64,000 nucleotides of DNA, taken from the NCBI GenBank assembly GCA_003313425.1, contig NHZP01000050.1, positions 273,073 to 337,072 of the forward strand, in the 5' to 3' direction. The position numbers were made by a program, and so were the translations under genes. The DNA is from Pseudopyrenochaeta lycopersici (taxonomy: Eukaryota; Ascomycota; Dothideomycetes; Pleosporales; Pseudopyrenochaetaceae). The notes under the pieces were generated by a model, which did no database searches, had not been told where the DNA came from, and saw only the letters and a program-made list of their open reading frames with translations. Positions 1-12,300 of the stretch are shown here, one piece after another; the first letter of the stretch is position 1; each line of letters opens with the position of its first letter.

Positions 1-470
1 GATTTCAATTCCATGCTGAAAGCTGTCGCATGCATCGAATGGCACTGGCTGTTTCGCAGTTGTAGAGGGCGTGGAAGGCGTAGTACACCCTGCAATCACT
101 GTGCATATTTGGCCTAGGCCTTATTTTGCCCAGCTGCAGATATACTTAGAAAGTGCGCAGGTCCTTAAAATGAATTCGATGTTCCAGCCGTTGACTGGGA
201 TTCTGCCTTGCTAGTTCGATAGGCTAAGGTATGACCAGGGTTTTCCGACCCCCGGGGACCGTACTTAGACTGCATCGGGGTTCAATGTACCCTAGCCCTA
301 CATATGATTGGTGATGTCGTGGCCCCAAAAGATTCAGACTAATCCAATGTGACTGACTCGCCGAATTGGCTTTCTGGAATCGCAGCCTGCGCTGAGAGGC
401 AAATCAGGATAACTGGACTTGTCATATACTTACGATCCTTCTAACAACATCCCATTACGAAACCGTCGCA
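1..470. other. Upstream region of the terpene synthase, no gene seen
   Basis: No open frame with coding character. It presumably holds the promoter of the terpene synthase that starts at 471. I could not identify a specific regulatory site. Confidence 0.5.
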
Positions 471-3080
471 ATGGATTTCCAATACTCTTTCCTTGTTGAC
501 CCAGAAACATACGACACGGAGGGTCTATGCGGAGGCATATCCGTACGCAAGCACAGGTATGCCGACCTTGAAGAGGTGGGAACATTCCGAGCTCAAGAAG
601 ATTGGAAGAGAATGGTAGGACCGCTTGGGAACTTTAGAGGTGGCCTTGCTCCCCGGCACAGTATCATGTCCATTACGATGCCAGAGTGCAAGCCCGAGAG
701 ACTGGAGATCATTTCTTACGCGGACGAGTTTGCTTTCTTATACGACGGTACCTGAATCCTCCACAAGCTTGGTGTATGCCCAGAACTGACTTCACCGAAG
801 ATTTGATCGATAATGCTGAATCTGCCCTGGTAGGCGAAGCGGATGGATCACATTACAAAGCAAGAATTAATTTTCGTACAGGTGGCTGCAGAAAACGATG
901 ACATGTCAAACGGCTTCCGAGAAGGCGCACGGCTCGGCAAGATCGAGGCAGATGCAAGAATGAGATCTGGGAAACGCCAGCTGCAAGCCAAGATCTTGAA
1001 CGAGATGTTAGCAATCGATCGGGAGCGAGCAATGGCTGCGATGAAAGCATGGGCCACGTTCGTAGAAACGTCTTCTGGGCGTCAGCATCATACTCGATTT
1101 GACACCCTTGACGAATACCTAGTGTATCGACGTATGGATGTTGGAGCAATGTGAGTACGAGATATTGATATTCAAAAGGCCCGATACTGAAATCGTCCAG
1201 GTTCTGGCATGCTCTCGTTATTTTCGGGTATGCACTTACGATCCTAGATTCTGAGCTTGAAATCTGTCAGCAGTTAGCTTTGCCTGCAGTTACTGCAGCC
1301 AGCCTCACAAATGACCTCTATTCATATGACAAAGAGGTGGAAGAATCTCAACATGCTGGTTGTAATCTCACAAATGGCATTGATGTCATCATGAGGGAAC
1401 ATTCTTGCAACCTGGAAACAGCTAAGTCTATATGTAGATCTGAGATTAAAGCAGTAGTCGCCGACTTCGAGGTCATCTTGGAGGAGACTCGGCATCGAAA
1501 TGACTTGTCAGATGATTTGAAAAGATATATTGAGGTCATCCAGTATAGCGTCAGCGGCAACTTGGTCTGGAGCATGAGTTGCCCACGATATCATAAGGAT
1601 GTACAATATAACCAGCTGCAGGCTCTTCGTGAGGCCGAGGGAGTCCTGAAATATCCTACTAAGACGTCGTTAAAGCCACTTAAACGTCAGCAGCCTGACG
1701 GTGATGACGACGAAACGCTCATGAAAGGCAACGCGGACAACATTGGTCTTCTTCCAAAGAAGCCCCGAATAATGGAAAAAAAAGTAGAGACACAAAAAAA
1801 GGACGCTAATGGTTTATTAACGCCGCCATTTGGACTCCATTCTCCGCGACCCTCCATCGCGTCCACTGCCGATGACTTCAAATCGACCAATTCCGATACG
1901 TCTTCGCTTTTAGGCCTAGCTAAAGAATCCCTATCAGATGAGGTAACATGAATCACCCCAGATAAAGCAATCTTGTCTAACAGCTCGTCTGCAGATCGCC
2001 TCTGAGCCATACCGCTATCAAAGCTCCCTTCCTTCCAAGGGCGTCAGAGATCGAGCCATTGATGCTTTAAATTATTGGCTTGAGGTACCAGAGCGCGATG
2101 TCGTAATCATCAAATCTATTATCCAGAGCTTGCACTGCTCTTCTCTAATGTAAGCCTACCCTGACGACTTTGGGAGCCCCCTCTTATGAATCTCATAGGC
2201 TGGACGACATGCAAGACAATTCACCCATCAGGAGGGGAAGGCCCTCTACACATATGGTATATGGGCACGCGCAAACTATCAACTCAGCTACCTTTCAGTG
2301 GATTGAAGCTCTAAGTTCCTTGCAGCAGCTGCATGCCACAAATTGCACCCAAATATTCATAGGTATGATCTCTGGAGAGTAAGGACAGAGTTAGTGATAG
2401 CTAATGTTTACAGATGAGATGCGGAGCCTATTCATCGGGCAAAGCTACGATATCCATTGGACAAACGCGTTGACCTGTCCGTCCATTGCAGAGTACATGC
2501 TAATGGTCGACGGCAGTAAGTTATAGTCAGGGCAAACTCTAGCTTAGCTAACAGGGCTTTAGAAACAGGTGGTTTATTTCGTTTACTTGCACGACTCATG
2601 CTAGAATGTTCACCACATCGTGGACGGGTAGACTTGAACCAATTATGTCGCCTCTTTGGGCGATTCTTCCAAATTCGGGATGATTATCAGAACCTTAACT
2701 CCCCAGATGTAAGCACATGTGCGTCCTAATCAGTTTAACTACATGATATCTGATGTAAACAGTACACTTTACAGAAAGGCTTCTGCGAGGATCTCGATGA
2801 AGGAAAGTATTCACTACCCTTGATTCATGCTCTCAACAACGCGTCGAATATCTTGCAGCTGCAAAATCTGCTAGTTCAACGTCGCATTGCAGGGAAATGC
2901 ACGCTCGAACAAAAGTATCTCATTCTAGATCGAATGAAGGAGACTGAGAGTCTAAACTTCACGCGTGACCTGCTACGCGTTTTACATTCCGATCTTGGCG
3001 CTGAGGTTTCAAGATTAGAGACTGAGTTTGGACTGGAGAATTCGGAATTGCGGTTGCTTTTGACATCACTGCAAGTCTGA
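471..3080 (+). CDS. Bifunctional terpene synthase (class I cyclase + prenyl diphosphate synthase)
   Basis: Nine exons by my reading: 471-747, 801-829, 882-1150, 1201-1942, 1995-2149, 2199-2362, 2414-2515, 2563-2708 and 2763-3080. They sum to 2,202 nt (733 aa) with no frame break; all introns are 47-54 nt. The N-terminal cyclase domain has the metal motif DDLID (about residues 92-96, created across the first splice) and the NSE motif NDLYSYDKE (about 229-237). A low-complexity linker follows. The C-terminal prenyltransferase has DDMQD followed by RRGRPSTH (about 493-505) and the second Asp-rich motif RDDYQN (about 618-623). This is the architecture of fusicoccadiene/ophiobolin-type chimeric synthases, which make GGPP or GFPP and cyclise it to a di- or sesterterpene. 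The length fits the family (about 700-750 aa). The product cannot be told from sequence alone. Its neighbours, an MFS pump and a P450, fit a terpenoid cluster. Confidence 0.93.
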
Positions 3081-3975
3081 AGATGTACAAATAGGATTCT
3101 TTCAGTTTCAGTATCATGTTGGCATTTGCTTTAGTACTTTCGCCGCTACAGATCACTCTAGTTTTGATTTTTGGAAGCGAACTGTTCACTGCATGTTAAC
3201 CTGTAGAACACCTGCAATCGCACAATCATTGCTATCTTTCCAATTTTTAACCGACCGTGCCAACCTCGTTTCGCAACCGAACAGGCCTCCTGGTCTCCGG
3301 CCCGCAGGGGCTTCGCATCTTTGCATGCAACACGAGACTAGGACCGGGTTGGCATTCATATTTAGCCGCACAAGCTGTCATCCTGACCCTGCGCCATAAT
3401 TGTATCCTGGACATTTTACAGATATACAAAATTAATATATTCTCGGGGATTAAAACATTGACTAGTCTTGAACGTTGTTGTCGATATAGGAGTCGCCGAC
3501 GGTGCTCCGGCGCGCTTCTGCATATTTGTTGTCAGCGTGGCTGAGTTGGCTGCCTTATGCCGAGAAAGTATTAGACGACTCTCCACGGCGAGCTGTAATT
3601 TCAAGGAAATGCTTACAATTTAAGTTCTAGATTACGGTGCATCTCTTAATAGCTCGGTTCTACATAGTAGGCTGAATTGCTTTCGCTGATCCGATCGCCT
3701 GAGCATGATGAGTCTTCACTTCGCATGCAGGGTTCAGATGCTAAGCACGGCGCATGATACCACTTTTGATCTATAGAGGGGACCATTTCACTAAGCTGTA
3801 TTGAGACCTATGTTATGCAACTGTAACCATACTTTTTAAAGCTTAGCAACTCAGCTATAGGCAACTGGACAGCTTGATTCCCAGCCACAACCGCTTTGGC
3901 ACATTTTCTGTCTGTAGACCACCCATCTTTGACAACACAAGGAAAAACCTTTTTTTTAAGTATTGAAGTTTCATC
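3081..3975. other. Intergenic region, terpene synthase to MFS pump
   Basis: About 0.9 kb without coding character in any frame. It should contain the 3' end of the synthase transcript and the promoter of the transporter. No repeat or RNA gene recognised. Confidence 0.5.
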
Positions 3976-6022
3976 ATGCTGGGCACTGAACCTAGCTCGG
4001 AACTTGAGAAAGTAGGGACTACTTTGAGAACTAATACACAAATGGACACTGCAAGTGGCCATAAACCTACAGAATATCCAGGTCCTTTACGGCTGACAGC
4101 AATCCTAATATGCTTAGTTCTTTGTATGTTCCTGGTAAGTGGTTACCTTTGCGTACATGAACCAATACCGCGGCTGACTTGAATTTCATAGGCATCTCTT
4201 GATGTGGTATGTACATCGGGGAGTATTTGTAAATGCAAAACAGCCCTGACCTAATTCATGGTTAGACTGTCATTAGCACCGCTATCCCTTCCATTACAAG
4301 AGATTTTCGCAGCTTAGAGGATGTGGGCTGGTATGGCTCGGCGATGTTGTTCCCAGTTGCGGCGACGCAGTCCATCTGGGGCAAGAGCTTCAAGTACTTT
4401 CCCGTGAAGACTGTCTACTTAGTCAGCATATTCATATTCGAACTTGGAAGTTTGATATGTGGTGAGTAATGTCTAAATTAATGCCAGCACATGTGCTCAG
4501 TATTTCAGCCGTCTCGCAGAATAGCGCGACCTTCATCGCTGGCCGAGCAATAACAGGAACCGGGTGCGCGGGTACTTTCTCTGGGAGCTTTCTCATCATC
4601 GCATACTCCTCGCCCCAGCAGATAAGACCTGCACTACACAGCGTTCTATCGGCGACATTTGCTTTTGCTTCGGTCGCTGGTCCTCTCATTGGCGGAGCAT
4701 TGACGCAGAACGTGTCATGGAGATGGTGGTATGGACAGCCACCCTATTCTAGGCTGGGCATACGTCTGACTATCACAGTTTTTACATCAATCTTCCATTC
4801 GGCGCCGTTGCAGCAGTAGCTATTCTCATCGCATTCCGAGCTCCTGACCAAAGTGACATCCTGAAGACGTCGTTCAGGGAGAAGATTCTACATATGGATA
4901 TTCCAGGTGTCGCTTTTATCAGCGCTGCAGTTATTTGCTTCACGATGGCGATGCGTTGGGCTGGCGCAGAGAAAAAATGGAGCAGTGCAGATGTTGTTGG
5001 GACCCTAGTGGGAACCGTTCTGTTCAGTATCGCGTTCGCCGTGTCGCAATGGCTTCAGGGCGATCGAGCATTCATCACGCTGAAAATACTACGACAACCA
5101 ACTTTGCGCACCGCCGGAATATTTGAGTTTTTGTTCGTGTTACCTCCATTATTACGAGAATAATGCCTAGCTCATGGTCATACGCAGCGTTTCCGGCACC
5201 TTTTACATTGCTCTCTTTTATCTTCCAATATACTTTCAAACGGTGCGAGGCGCGTCCGCTATCGCGTCTGGTGTGAGGCTAATTCCATTAATTCTTGGTT
5301 TAAGTAAGGTATCCCTGAACTTATTAGAACTTGGTTTGACAGAACATCCAGCTTTAACTCAAATTATTGTCGGAATTGCAATTACTGCAACGTCGGTTTT
5401 CATACCGTTCATGATCGCAGGCCCAGTTATTGCGGCCATCGGCGCTGGGCTACTTACAATACTGACAGAGCAAAGCTCGAGTGGCGCTTGGATCGGATAC
5501 CAGATACTATTAGGTATTGGGTCAGGTGCTTGTTTGACTATTCCTATGATGCTCTCTCAGGTCACAGTTGAGGAGGAGGATGTTGCTATCGCAACCGCAG
5601 CAATGATCTGTAAGTTTCGAATACATACCATAGTAACATCCAAAGCTAATCTGTACTCAGTCTGTCAGGCTGCTGGCGGGGCTTTGATCGTAGCCGCAGC
5701 ACAGGGCATCTTCCAGAATCGGTTGGTGCAGTCATTGCGCGACCTTGTGCCGGATGTTGATCCTCTTGCAATCCTTTCTCTCGGTGCCGCGGAAAATGCA
5801 ACATCAAATCTTCCACAAGATTCAATACCTGGTATCATAAGGAGCTTTGCTGTAGCATTGCGGTATACACATATGTTTATCGTTCCTCTGGCCGGAATAG
5901 CTTTAGTTGTATCATTCTTTCAGCCCTGGATTAAGTATCATGATCCCCAAAAAGCAAAGAAAGAGGAAGCAGACAAAGAAGAGAAAGAAAAAAGTGAGAT
6001 CACAGCGCCAGGACAAGTATAG
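3976..6022 (+). CDS. Major facilitator superfamily efflux pump (DHA2/14-TM type)
   Basis: Eight exons by my reading: 3976-4134, 4192-4206 (a 15-nt microexon encoding ASLDV), 4266-4461, 4509-4728, 4779-5132, 5188-5303, 5352-5609 and 5661-6022. They total 1,680 nt, 559 aa, in frame throughout. The assembled protein shows the familiar order [15 protein letters not shown] in the first helix region, [22 protein letters not shown], the antiporter motif GPLIGG, then [12 protein letters not shown] and [11 protein letters not shown]. The C-terminus is Lys/Glu-rich and cytoplasmic. This matches fungal toxin/mycotoxin efflux pumps of the plasma membrane. It lies between the terpene synthase and the P450 on the same strand, so a role in exporting the cluster product is likely but inferred. 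The intron at 5133-5187 has a weak donor (GTTCGT). Confidence 0.9.
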
Positions 6023-6683
6023 TTGAGCACTGTTTTAGAGACAAAAAATAAGCAAACGGAAAGAATTTTCACATCAACACATTCTTTGGAAGCTGCACCA
6101 ACAGCCCTCGAACATTAGACGACGAGTTCAGAATATCGATGGAACTCACGTGCTTTGTGTCCAGGCGGGTCAGATAACGGACCGCACTGAGTGCAGGACC
6201 CACAGTTCCGCGGATTAGTACCGCACACTGTGGTATGAGCCGCTAGCTAGGTTGATATACAGGGATTAACTCCGGGATCCTTGTGCCTGAATACTTTTCG
6301 GACTCCGAGATGACCCCACCCATGCTAGTTCCAGTCTGCCTTGGCGCTAGGCACAACCACTCTACGAATCAGTTCTAGGAGTGTTTTGGAGACGAAAGAA
6401 TAGCTTCATTGGCTGAGGCAAAGCGACTAAATATTCATTCTCAAACAAAGTAATAATTGGCCTTAATCTTGGCTTCCATGATGCGCCATTGACAAGCCAC
6501 TCTCATAGTGTCATTGTTATATGCTTAGCGTCGCTTACATTGGCCCTTTCTACCTTTACCGGTGTTGATTTGAATTCAATTACGATCTTCCTTGTATCCA
6601 TTCAATAAGAGAAGCAAACACCGTTTTCAATACATGTTTGCCAAGATTAATAGTCCAGCAAACCTCAAAACAATAGAGTTGCG
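6023..6683. other. Intergenic region, MFS pump to P450
   Basis: About 660 nt with no coding character. Probably terminator of the pump gene and promoter of the P450. Confidence 0.5.
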
Positions 6684-8346
6684 ATGTCTACCAATCAGAT
6701 TCTTATTTTGCTTCTAACAGGAGTGCGTCTCACAGAATAAGGAAAAGCCTTGCCTCCACGAAAGTCTCGCTGATATGGTCAGGTTGTGGCGTACCAACTT
6801 TGGAAATGGACGTACAATGCTTTTTTCCATCCTCTTTCGAAGATTCCCGGCCCTCATCTATGGGCTGCGTCTCGCCTCCCTCACGAATATCACCTCATCC
6901 GTGGACAATTACATCTTCGCCTACGGGACCTGCATGATCAATATGGCGATGTCGTGCGCGTTTCCCCTGGCGGACTTTCTTTCATCCACCCTGAAGCATG
7001 GAAAGATATCATGGTTAAACAACAGCCCAACGTAAAGATTCCTGTGAAAGACATGTTACGTTTCACAGACGCCCTTAAAATTAATGGCGCACCGGAAATG
7101 CTCACTGCCGATGGAAAGACTCATGCAAGGCAGAGACGGCTATTGAGTCATGCTTTCAGTCAGGATGCATTGAATAAGAAGTCTCAAGTCTTGGTCAAGA
7201 GGCATATTGAGACACTAATGAAACAATTGAAGAAAGGAACAGGAGAGAAGATTGATATCACCAAGTGGATTAGCCTCACGACTTTTGATGTCATAGCAGA
7301 TTTGTCCTTTGGCAGCTCGTTTGGATGCTTGGAGACAGGCGAGTATCATCCATGGACCAAGCTAATCTTTCAGTGCGTCTTTGAAGTTACAGTCCTGGGA
7401 AGCATTCGCCAATTTTCATGGATATACTGGGTTCTTAACAAGATGATCTCGAAGACCATGACACGCATGTTACTCGATCACCAAAAACTCGTGGTAGATC
7501 GCGTAAAGCAGAGACTGACCTCGGGCTCAGACCGCCAGGATTTTCTAAGCGAAATCATTAAGCATAATGGCACCGAGAAAGAAATGACAAATGATGAGAT
7601 AATGAGCAATATGAATGTGCTCGTGCCTGCAGGATCCGAGTCAACCATGGAAGTCATAATTGCGACGATGTTTCTTTTACTTTCGCACCCAGCGGTCTTA
7701 AGAACACTTGTAGAAGAAATCCGTTCGACCTTTAATGATGATAGCATGATCAGCTTTGAAAGTGTACAGGATTTGAAGTATCTCAATGCTTGTGTCAATG
7801 AAAGTATGAGAGTTCATCCGCCAGTGCCGATACACAACCCTCGCAGAGGAGATATACAAGGCTCCATGGTCCAAGGAGTGTGGGTAACGCAAGATGTAAG
7901 AGCCGAACCAATATACAAGCCTGATATACTCATACTATTCAAAAGAGGTTTGAAATGCTAACGACGCTCAGGTAACGCTCGGCATTTACCATTTTCCCGC
8001 CTATCGGTCTACACATAATTTTACAAAGCCGGAAATATTTGACCCGTCTCGATGGTTAGGAAATGCAGTGTATGAACTCGATCGAAGAGCAGTCCTACAG
8101 CCATTCGGATTTGGTTCAAGAAATTGTATTGGCAAACAGTATAATAACCTCCATTCGAACTTGGTGACCATTAGCTAATGTTAGTACCACAGCTTGGCAT
8201 TGTCTGAGATTCGCACTATCTTATGCCACATTCTTCTTGCGTTTGATATAGATTTATGCGACGAAAGTAGGGATTGGACCAATCAAAAGGCGTGGTGGAC
8301 GTGGGGGAAGGTTCCATTGTGGGTGATACTTCGGGCACGATTATAA
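6684..8346 (+). CDS. Cytochrome P450 monooxygenase
   Basis: Four exons by my reading: 6684-6722, 6783-7895, 7972-8138 and 8193-8346 (1,473 nt, 490 aa, no frame break). Exon 1 gives a hydrophobic N-terminal anchor (MSTNQILILLLTG), followed by FFHPLSKIPGPHLWA, the proline-rich hinge of microsomal P450s. The I-helix motif AGSEST is at about 296-301, the K-helix ExxR (ESMR) at about 353-356, the PERF-like stretch at DPSRW, and the haem loop PFGFGSRNCIG with the axial Cys at about 436. It is an ER-bound monooxygenase of the type found in fungal secondary-metabolite clusters, close to CYP families with the hinge FFHPLxKIPGP. Its most likely job is oxidising the terpene skeleton made by the synthase upstream; this is inferred from position. 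Confidence 0.93.
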
Positions 8347-9963
8347 TGTTGCACACTGTTTCTAATACGAGATAACGTTTCGTGCATTCAGATTCTGTAG
8401 CTAGAGCAAGATGTACTGGAAATAATCGCATTTCTGCTTTCAGTGGCTTAATGGAGTCTCAGCGTCTTTAAATATGGTGCAGAACGCTGAAGATTTTTGC
8501 AGTGATTTTGGGCGATCTAATTCCGAAATTCGAAAGCGGAGTACAAAAAGCTCAAAAAATCGTTTACTACACAAATATCACTACCTTCACATAAAACGTA
8601 GACACTCTAATGACTTGACTAAATGATCTCGTGAGTTTCTTAAGGGCAGATCTGCATGAACGACAAGTCGGTACTCTGTATTCCTCAAGGGTGTGAAAAA
8701 GACGGAGTATATGTGACACGAGTCCAGTATGGTTAGATTCTGTGGTATGACTCTTCCAGGTTGGCTTTTACATGAATACCAAAGGATAGCTTTAATCTCT
8801 ATAAAGGCTTGCTTGGTGCTGGCAAAGCTAGCTAAAAGGCCCATGATGATGGCGCAGAAGCACTGCATTTCGGCGACGGAGAAGAAGAGTATGCGATGAC
8901 CAATTTCGCCGCAGTATGTAGAAGCCATAATCGCGAGTATTAAAATCTAGAGTTTTAATAATAGATTAGGAACTAGTAAGATTTGAAAGGTAGAAAACCT
9001 TTTAGAGAGTAGAGACTGAACATACCAAGCAAGAGTTAATTAAGTGATCTGGACGGGCTTTATCAAACCTAAACATGTAAGGATCAATGAAAGCTAACTA
9101 TATTAAGGTTAACCCGGACTCCAGTTATATAATTGTAAAACAAACTGACTAGGTGATGATGCCATTGTCAAACTAGTTCAGCAAAAGCGCTAAAGCGTAT
9201 TAAGACTTTTTTGGTTTCCAGGCGTGCGTAGGAAGTCCAAGAAACTAGCTTGTTACAGGATGAGTTCGCGAGAAATGGCGCGCCAATCTCTCCCATCTTG
9301 AGTTTAACAAGAGTATCATCTTGTCGCCATTGGTATGATACTTGACGACAATTTCGAGTGTTTCTTGCAGTCTTCCTTCCAAGTCACTGTATGATCTTTA
9401 AAGCGCCGCGAACCAATCAATAGAATTTTTGAGAATTGTTTACACGTGGGAATTTAGGGCATAAATCAGTAATAACGATGGTAAAAATGAGACCAAGCTT
9501 CGCAACCAGGGAGGGAAGTCGCCAATTCTAATCTCCGGGGATGCAAAGGCAAATAACTCTAATAGACATGTCGACTGTAGACATGTGAATAGAGTTTATG
9601 TGTTTACAAGTTATAAACCCAGCAAAGAAGGTCCTAGTATAGGCCAAAGTCTGTAGCACGAGCCAAGGAGAGGTCGAAGGCGAGGTAGAAAATATTGCTC
9701 GGGTCCGATCTTATCCCCTGCATTCTGCTTGCGTATATTTGTGCTGCCGCTGGAGCAGTGATATTGATGCCTGTTTGTTAGGTAGAATAACATTTGACAA
9801 AGCAAAATTGGATTGTGCAAAAGAATGTGATTATTTTTATTCACTATTTATTACGAAGAGATAAGATTAGATTAAATTTGCGTAACACTACTATCAGGCA
9901 TGGCTATGCATGGAATAAAGATGGAAAATTGCTATGGAATGACGCCCTTAGCGATTTCTAAAA
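8347..9963. other. Intergenic region between convergent genes
   Basis: About 1.6 kb between the P450 (+) and the next gene (-). Short open frames here have no recognisable domains. No repeats or RNA genes seen. Confidence 0.5.
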
Positions 9964-10889
9964 TCATTTCCCGCCCTGTTTACTTTTGTCTTCTTCCTTT
10001 GGTGGATTTGGGTTCTTCGCTGAACCTTTGATTGCGTCCGGTTGTTCTAGTTTAGCAGCATCTGCCTGAGGTTGTACGTTGATCCTTTTCTTGACGTGGG
10101 TCTCGTCTGGGTTGCGAAAGTCATCGTTACCATTATAGCCGATTGCACAAATCAGAGCACCGTCGTGGTTCATAATTGGGCTTTTAAAGAAGAAAGTTCC
10201 ACTAGCTGGAAAGTAGAACTTTTGCTGCCCCGCCATATCATTTGCTAACTCTGTCTGAAGCTGCGACAAATTGCTCAAAGCGTTTGTGTAGCAGGCTTCA
10301 AGGTATGACCAATAGCTGGTCAATGTGCCTTGCTCAAGGGTGTAGCTCTTGTCTGATTTAGGGGTATCAGCTTTGACCGCTATCTGTAGACCACCGTCAT
10401 CGACAGATTGCAGAGTCAATGTCATTTTCCAAGTCGCTGAGAAGTCGAGACTAAAAAAAGTGAATGAGAGGTTGAAAGTGGGGAACTGGGATATGTACTC
10501 ACGTGTCATCGTCAGTCAGCATATTCTTATTTGAATAATACAGCCTTACGTGTGACTTTCCATTGATTACAATCTCAGGACTGCCAGCCGTGAATTTCAG
10601 TGTGTTCTCACAATCAGCTGCTTCATATTAGTGATCCAGGTACACTGGGTATGCCACGGAACTTACAAGCGATCTGACCCCAAGTTTCAACGCCCCAACC
10701 AAGGTCCCTATGACTCCATAGATTTGCCATTCCAGGCTGATCAGAATTGTATTTGCTGCTGAACACGTAAGTGTCTTGCGTACGGTCTTTGCGCTTGAAG
10801 TCGAAGTATTTATCATCAGCATTGGGATGGTCGGAATTGTCCCCAACCCTACAATCACAGTTCCTACCAAGATCATTAGCTCGGTTCAC
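9964..10889 (-). CDS. Hypothetical protein, downstream part of a TULIP/P47-like gene
   Basis: Read on the minus strand, the exons are open frames ending in a Lys/Pro-rich tail (KEEDKSKQGGK). Splices I can support join GWGVETWGQIA to CENTLKFTAGSPEIV (intron about 10,629-10,668), and TDDDT to LDFSATWKMTLTL (intron about 10,455-10,503). The part is hydrophilic with no transmembrane helix. It continues the order expected after the part at 10,918-12,300, but I found no clean splice linking the two. It is either the C-terminal half of one protein whose link is broken by the TGA at 10,918-10,920, or a separate gene whose start I cannot place. Function unknown. Confidence 0.5.
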
Positions 10890-10917
10890 AATTTCTTACG
10901 AACCTCATGATCATTTA

Positions 10918-12300
10918 TCAGTGGTAGTTGAACGTAAAGGGCTTGGTATCCCACTCCAGATAATTGTCAAGATCTTTGACTCTTGGCTCCATCGCCTTGT
11001 TGATTCGTCTGAGCTTGGGAATGAGATAAGACTCAAGGAACGTCTGCCTTGACATTGCGAAATTGCCAAAGTCCATAGAGGCTGAGTCCGATCCTTGGTC
11101 AAGCCTTCCGTCAGTCCAATTACCCTTGTATGGCAAAGTTGCGTCCATTGGCCCAGGCATTGAATGGCCATCTGTCATCTCCAAGTAGCAAAGGTAGTTA
11201 AGCCGAGCATTTCCGTCGAGACCCGACCCTACCGCTTCACTGACGTTCTTTCCGGATTCAACCCAAGGGTAGGTTTGAAGGCGGAGACCTGTTGGTGTAA
11301 ACTCGGGTCGATGTTCTTTCTCTAGTTGTCTATCAGTTACAATGCGATGAACAGAAGGGTTTGAGGAGCTCACTGAGCAATTGTTGGTCCTCAGTAGTTA
11401 CTGCATAACCAACGGTGTTCAATGTATACTCAAAAAGGCCTTCAAGTAGTTGATTGAAGATCTGCGTCGCATTTTTGCGTACTCTTTCATCCCACTCCTG
11501 TTTCCAGTTAATACCTGGCAGCGTGCTCCTTTCAAAGTCAATGGCACTGGTTCCAGCTGAACAAATCATCAGCGAATGGCAAATATTTAGATATTTTAAT
11601 CATACCAGCAACAGTAACCAACAAGCGGGTGACTGAGTATTGACCCGGAGGCTGAGATTCGAGCTTCTTTTTATATACCGGATCATCCGGCTTTAACTCA
11701 TCGTAAGCTTATAAAGTTAACATTGTTATCTAGAATGTCTTATGGAAGACTTACTGAGGACTACTGGTACGCCAATGCTCCAGCCAGCCACATTGAAATT
11801 CTTATAGACAGGCTTCACTTTTGGCTTCGCTGTCTCCAATTGGACCTGTTGAAAACATGTGTAAGAACAAGTTTAGCCGGTGTCGACAAGAAGCTGTATT
11901 ACATACTGAAAGATCTCCGCCCTTGAATTTCATCAGATACAAAAGCTGATTTTGGCTGCTTGGCGACCAGATGACTTGAATTACAGGAGGATCCATATGG
12001 ACGTTCTTGAGAGAGCCAGTCCATAGTCCCAGGTCGAGTTCGAAGGCTTCGGTCATCTCTTTATCATCGCTGTGTGCTTTCCACAAATTTTTGACTCCAG
12101 AATTGATCATGTGCCTGAAAGTTGCGGGGTCAGACACCAAGGTATGGTCATAGGCTCATTGGGTAGCTTACTGTGTAACAGCGATAACCTGGTCATATTT
12201 TCCAAGCTAATACAAGTGGTGAGTTTGAAAATTGTTCATACGTTGATCTTGATCTGAATGCAATTGAACTCACCGAGATCTTAGTCGTCCGATCAGTCAT
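10918..12300 (-). CDS. TULIP/P47-like protein (tentative), N-terminal part
   Basis: Minus-strand exons by my reading: 12300-12274, 12206-12172, 12114-11907, 11845-11755, 11707-11606, 11556-11374 and 11321-10918. They sum to 1,050 nt (349 aa) in one frame, starting MTDRTTKISLGKYDQVIAV and ending PFTFNYH-stop. Features include WSPSSQNQL, NFNVAGWSIGVPV, NTVGYAVTTED, LRLQTYPW and a late MSRQTFLESYLIPKL. The order of these elements resembles the P47-type TULIP (tubular lipid-binding) family, whose members occur next to clostridial OrfX toxin genes and in other bacteria; this is recognition by eye and not certain. No signal peptide or TM segment is visible. It is convergent with the P450 and need not belong to the terpene cluster. 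Confidence 0.55.

Noticed and set aside
9611..9844. Small minus-strand open frame
   Set aside because: No domain character, no splice context, no homologous look; treated as intergenic.
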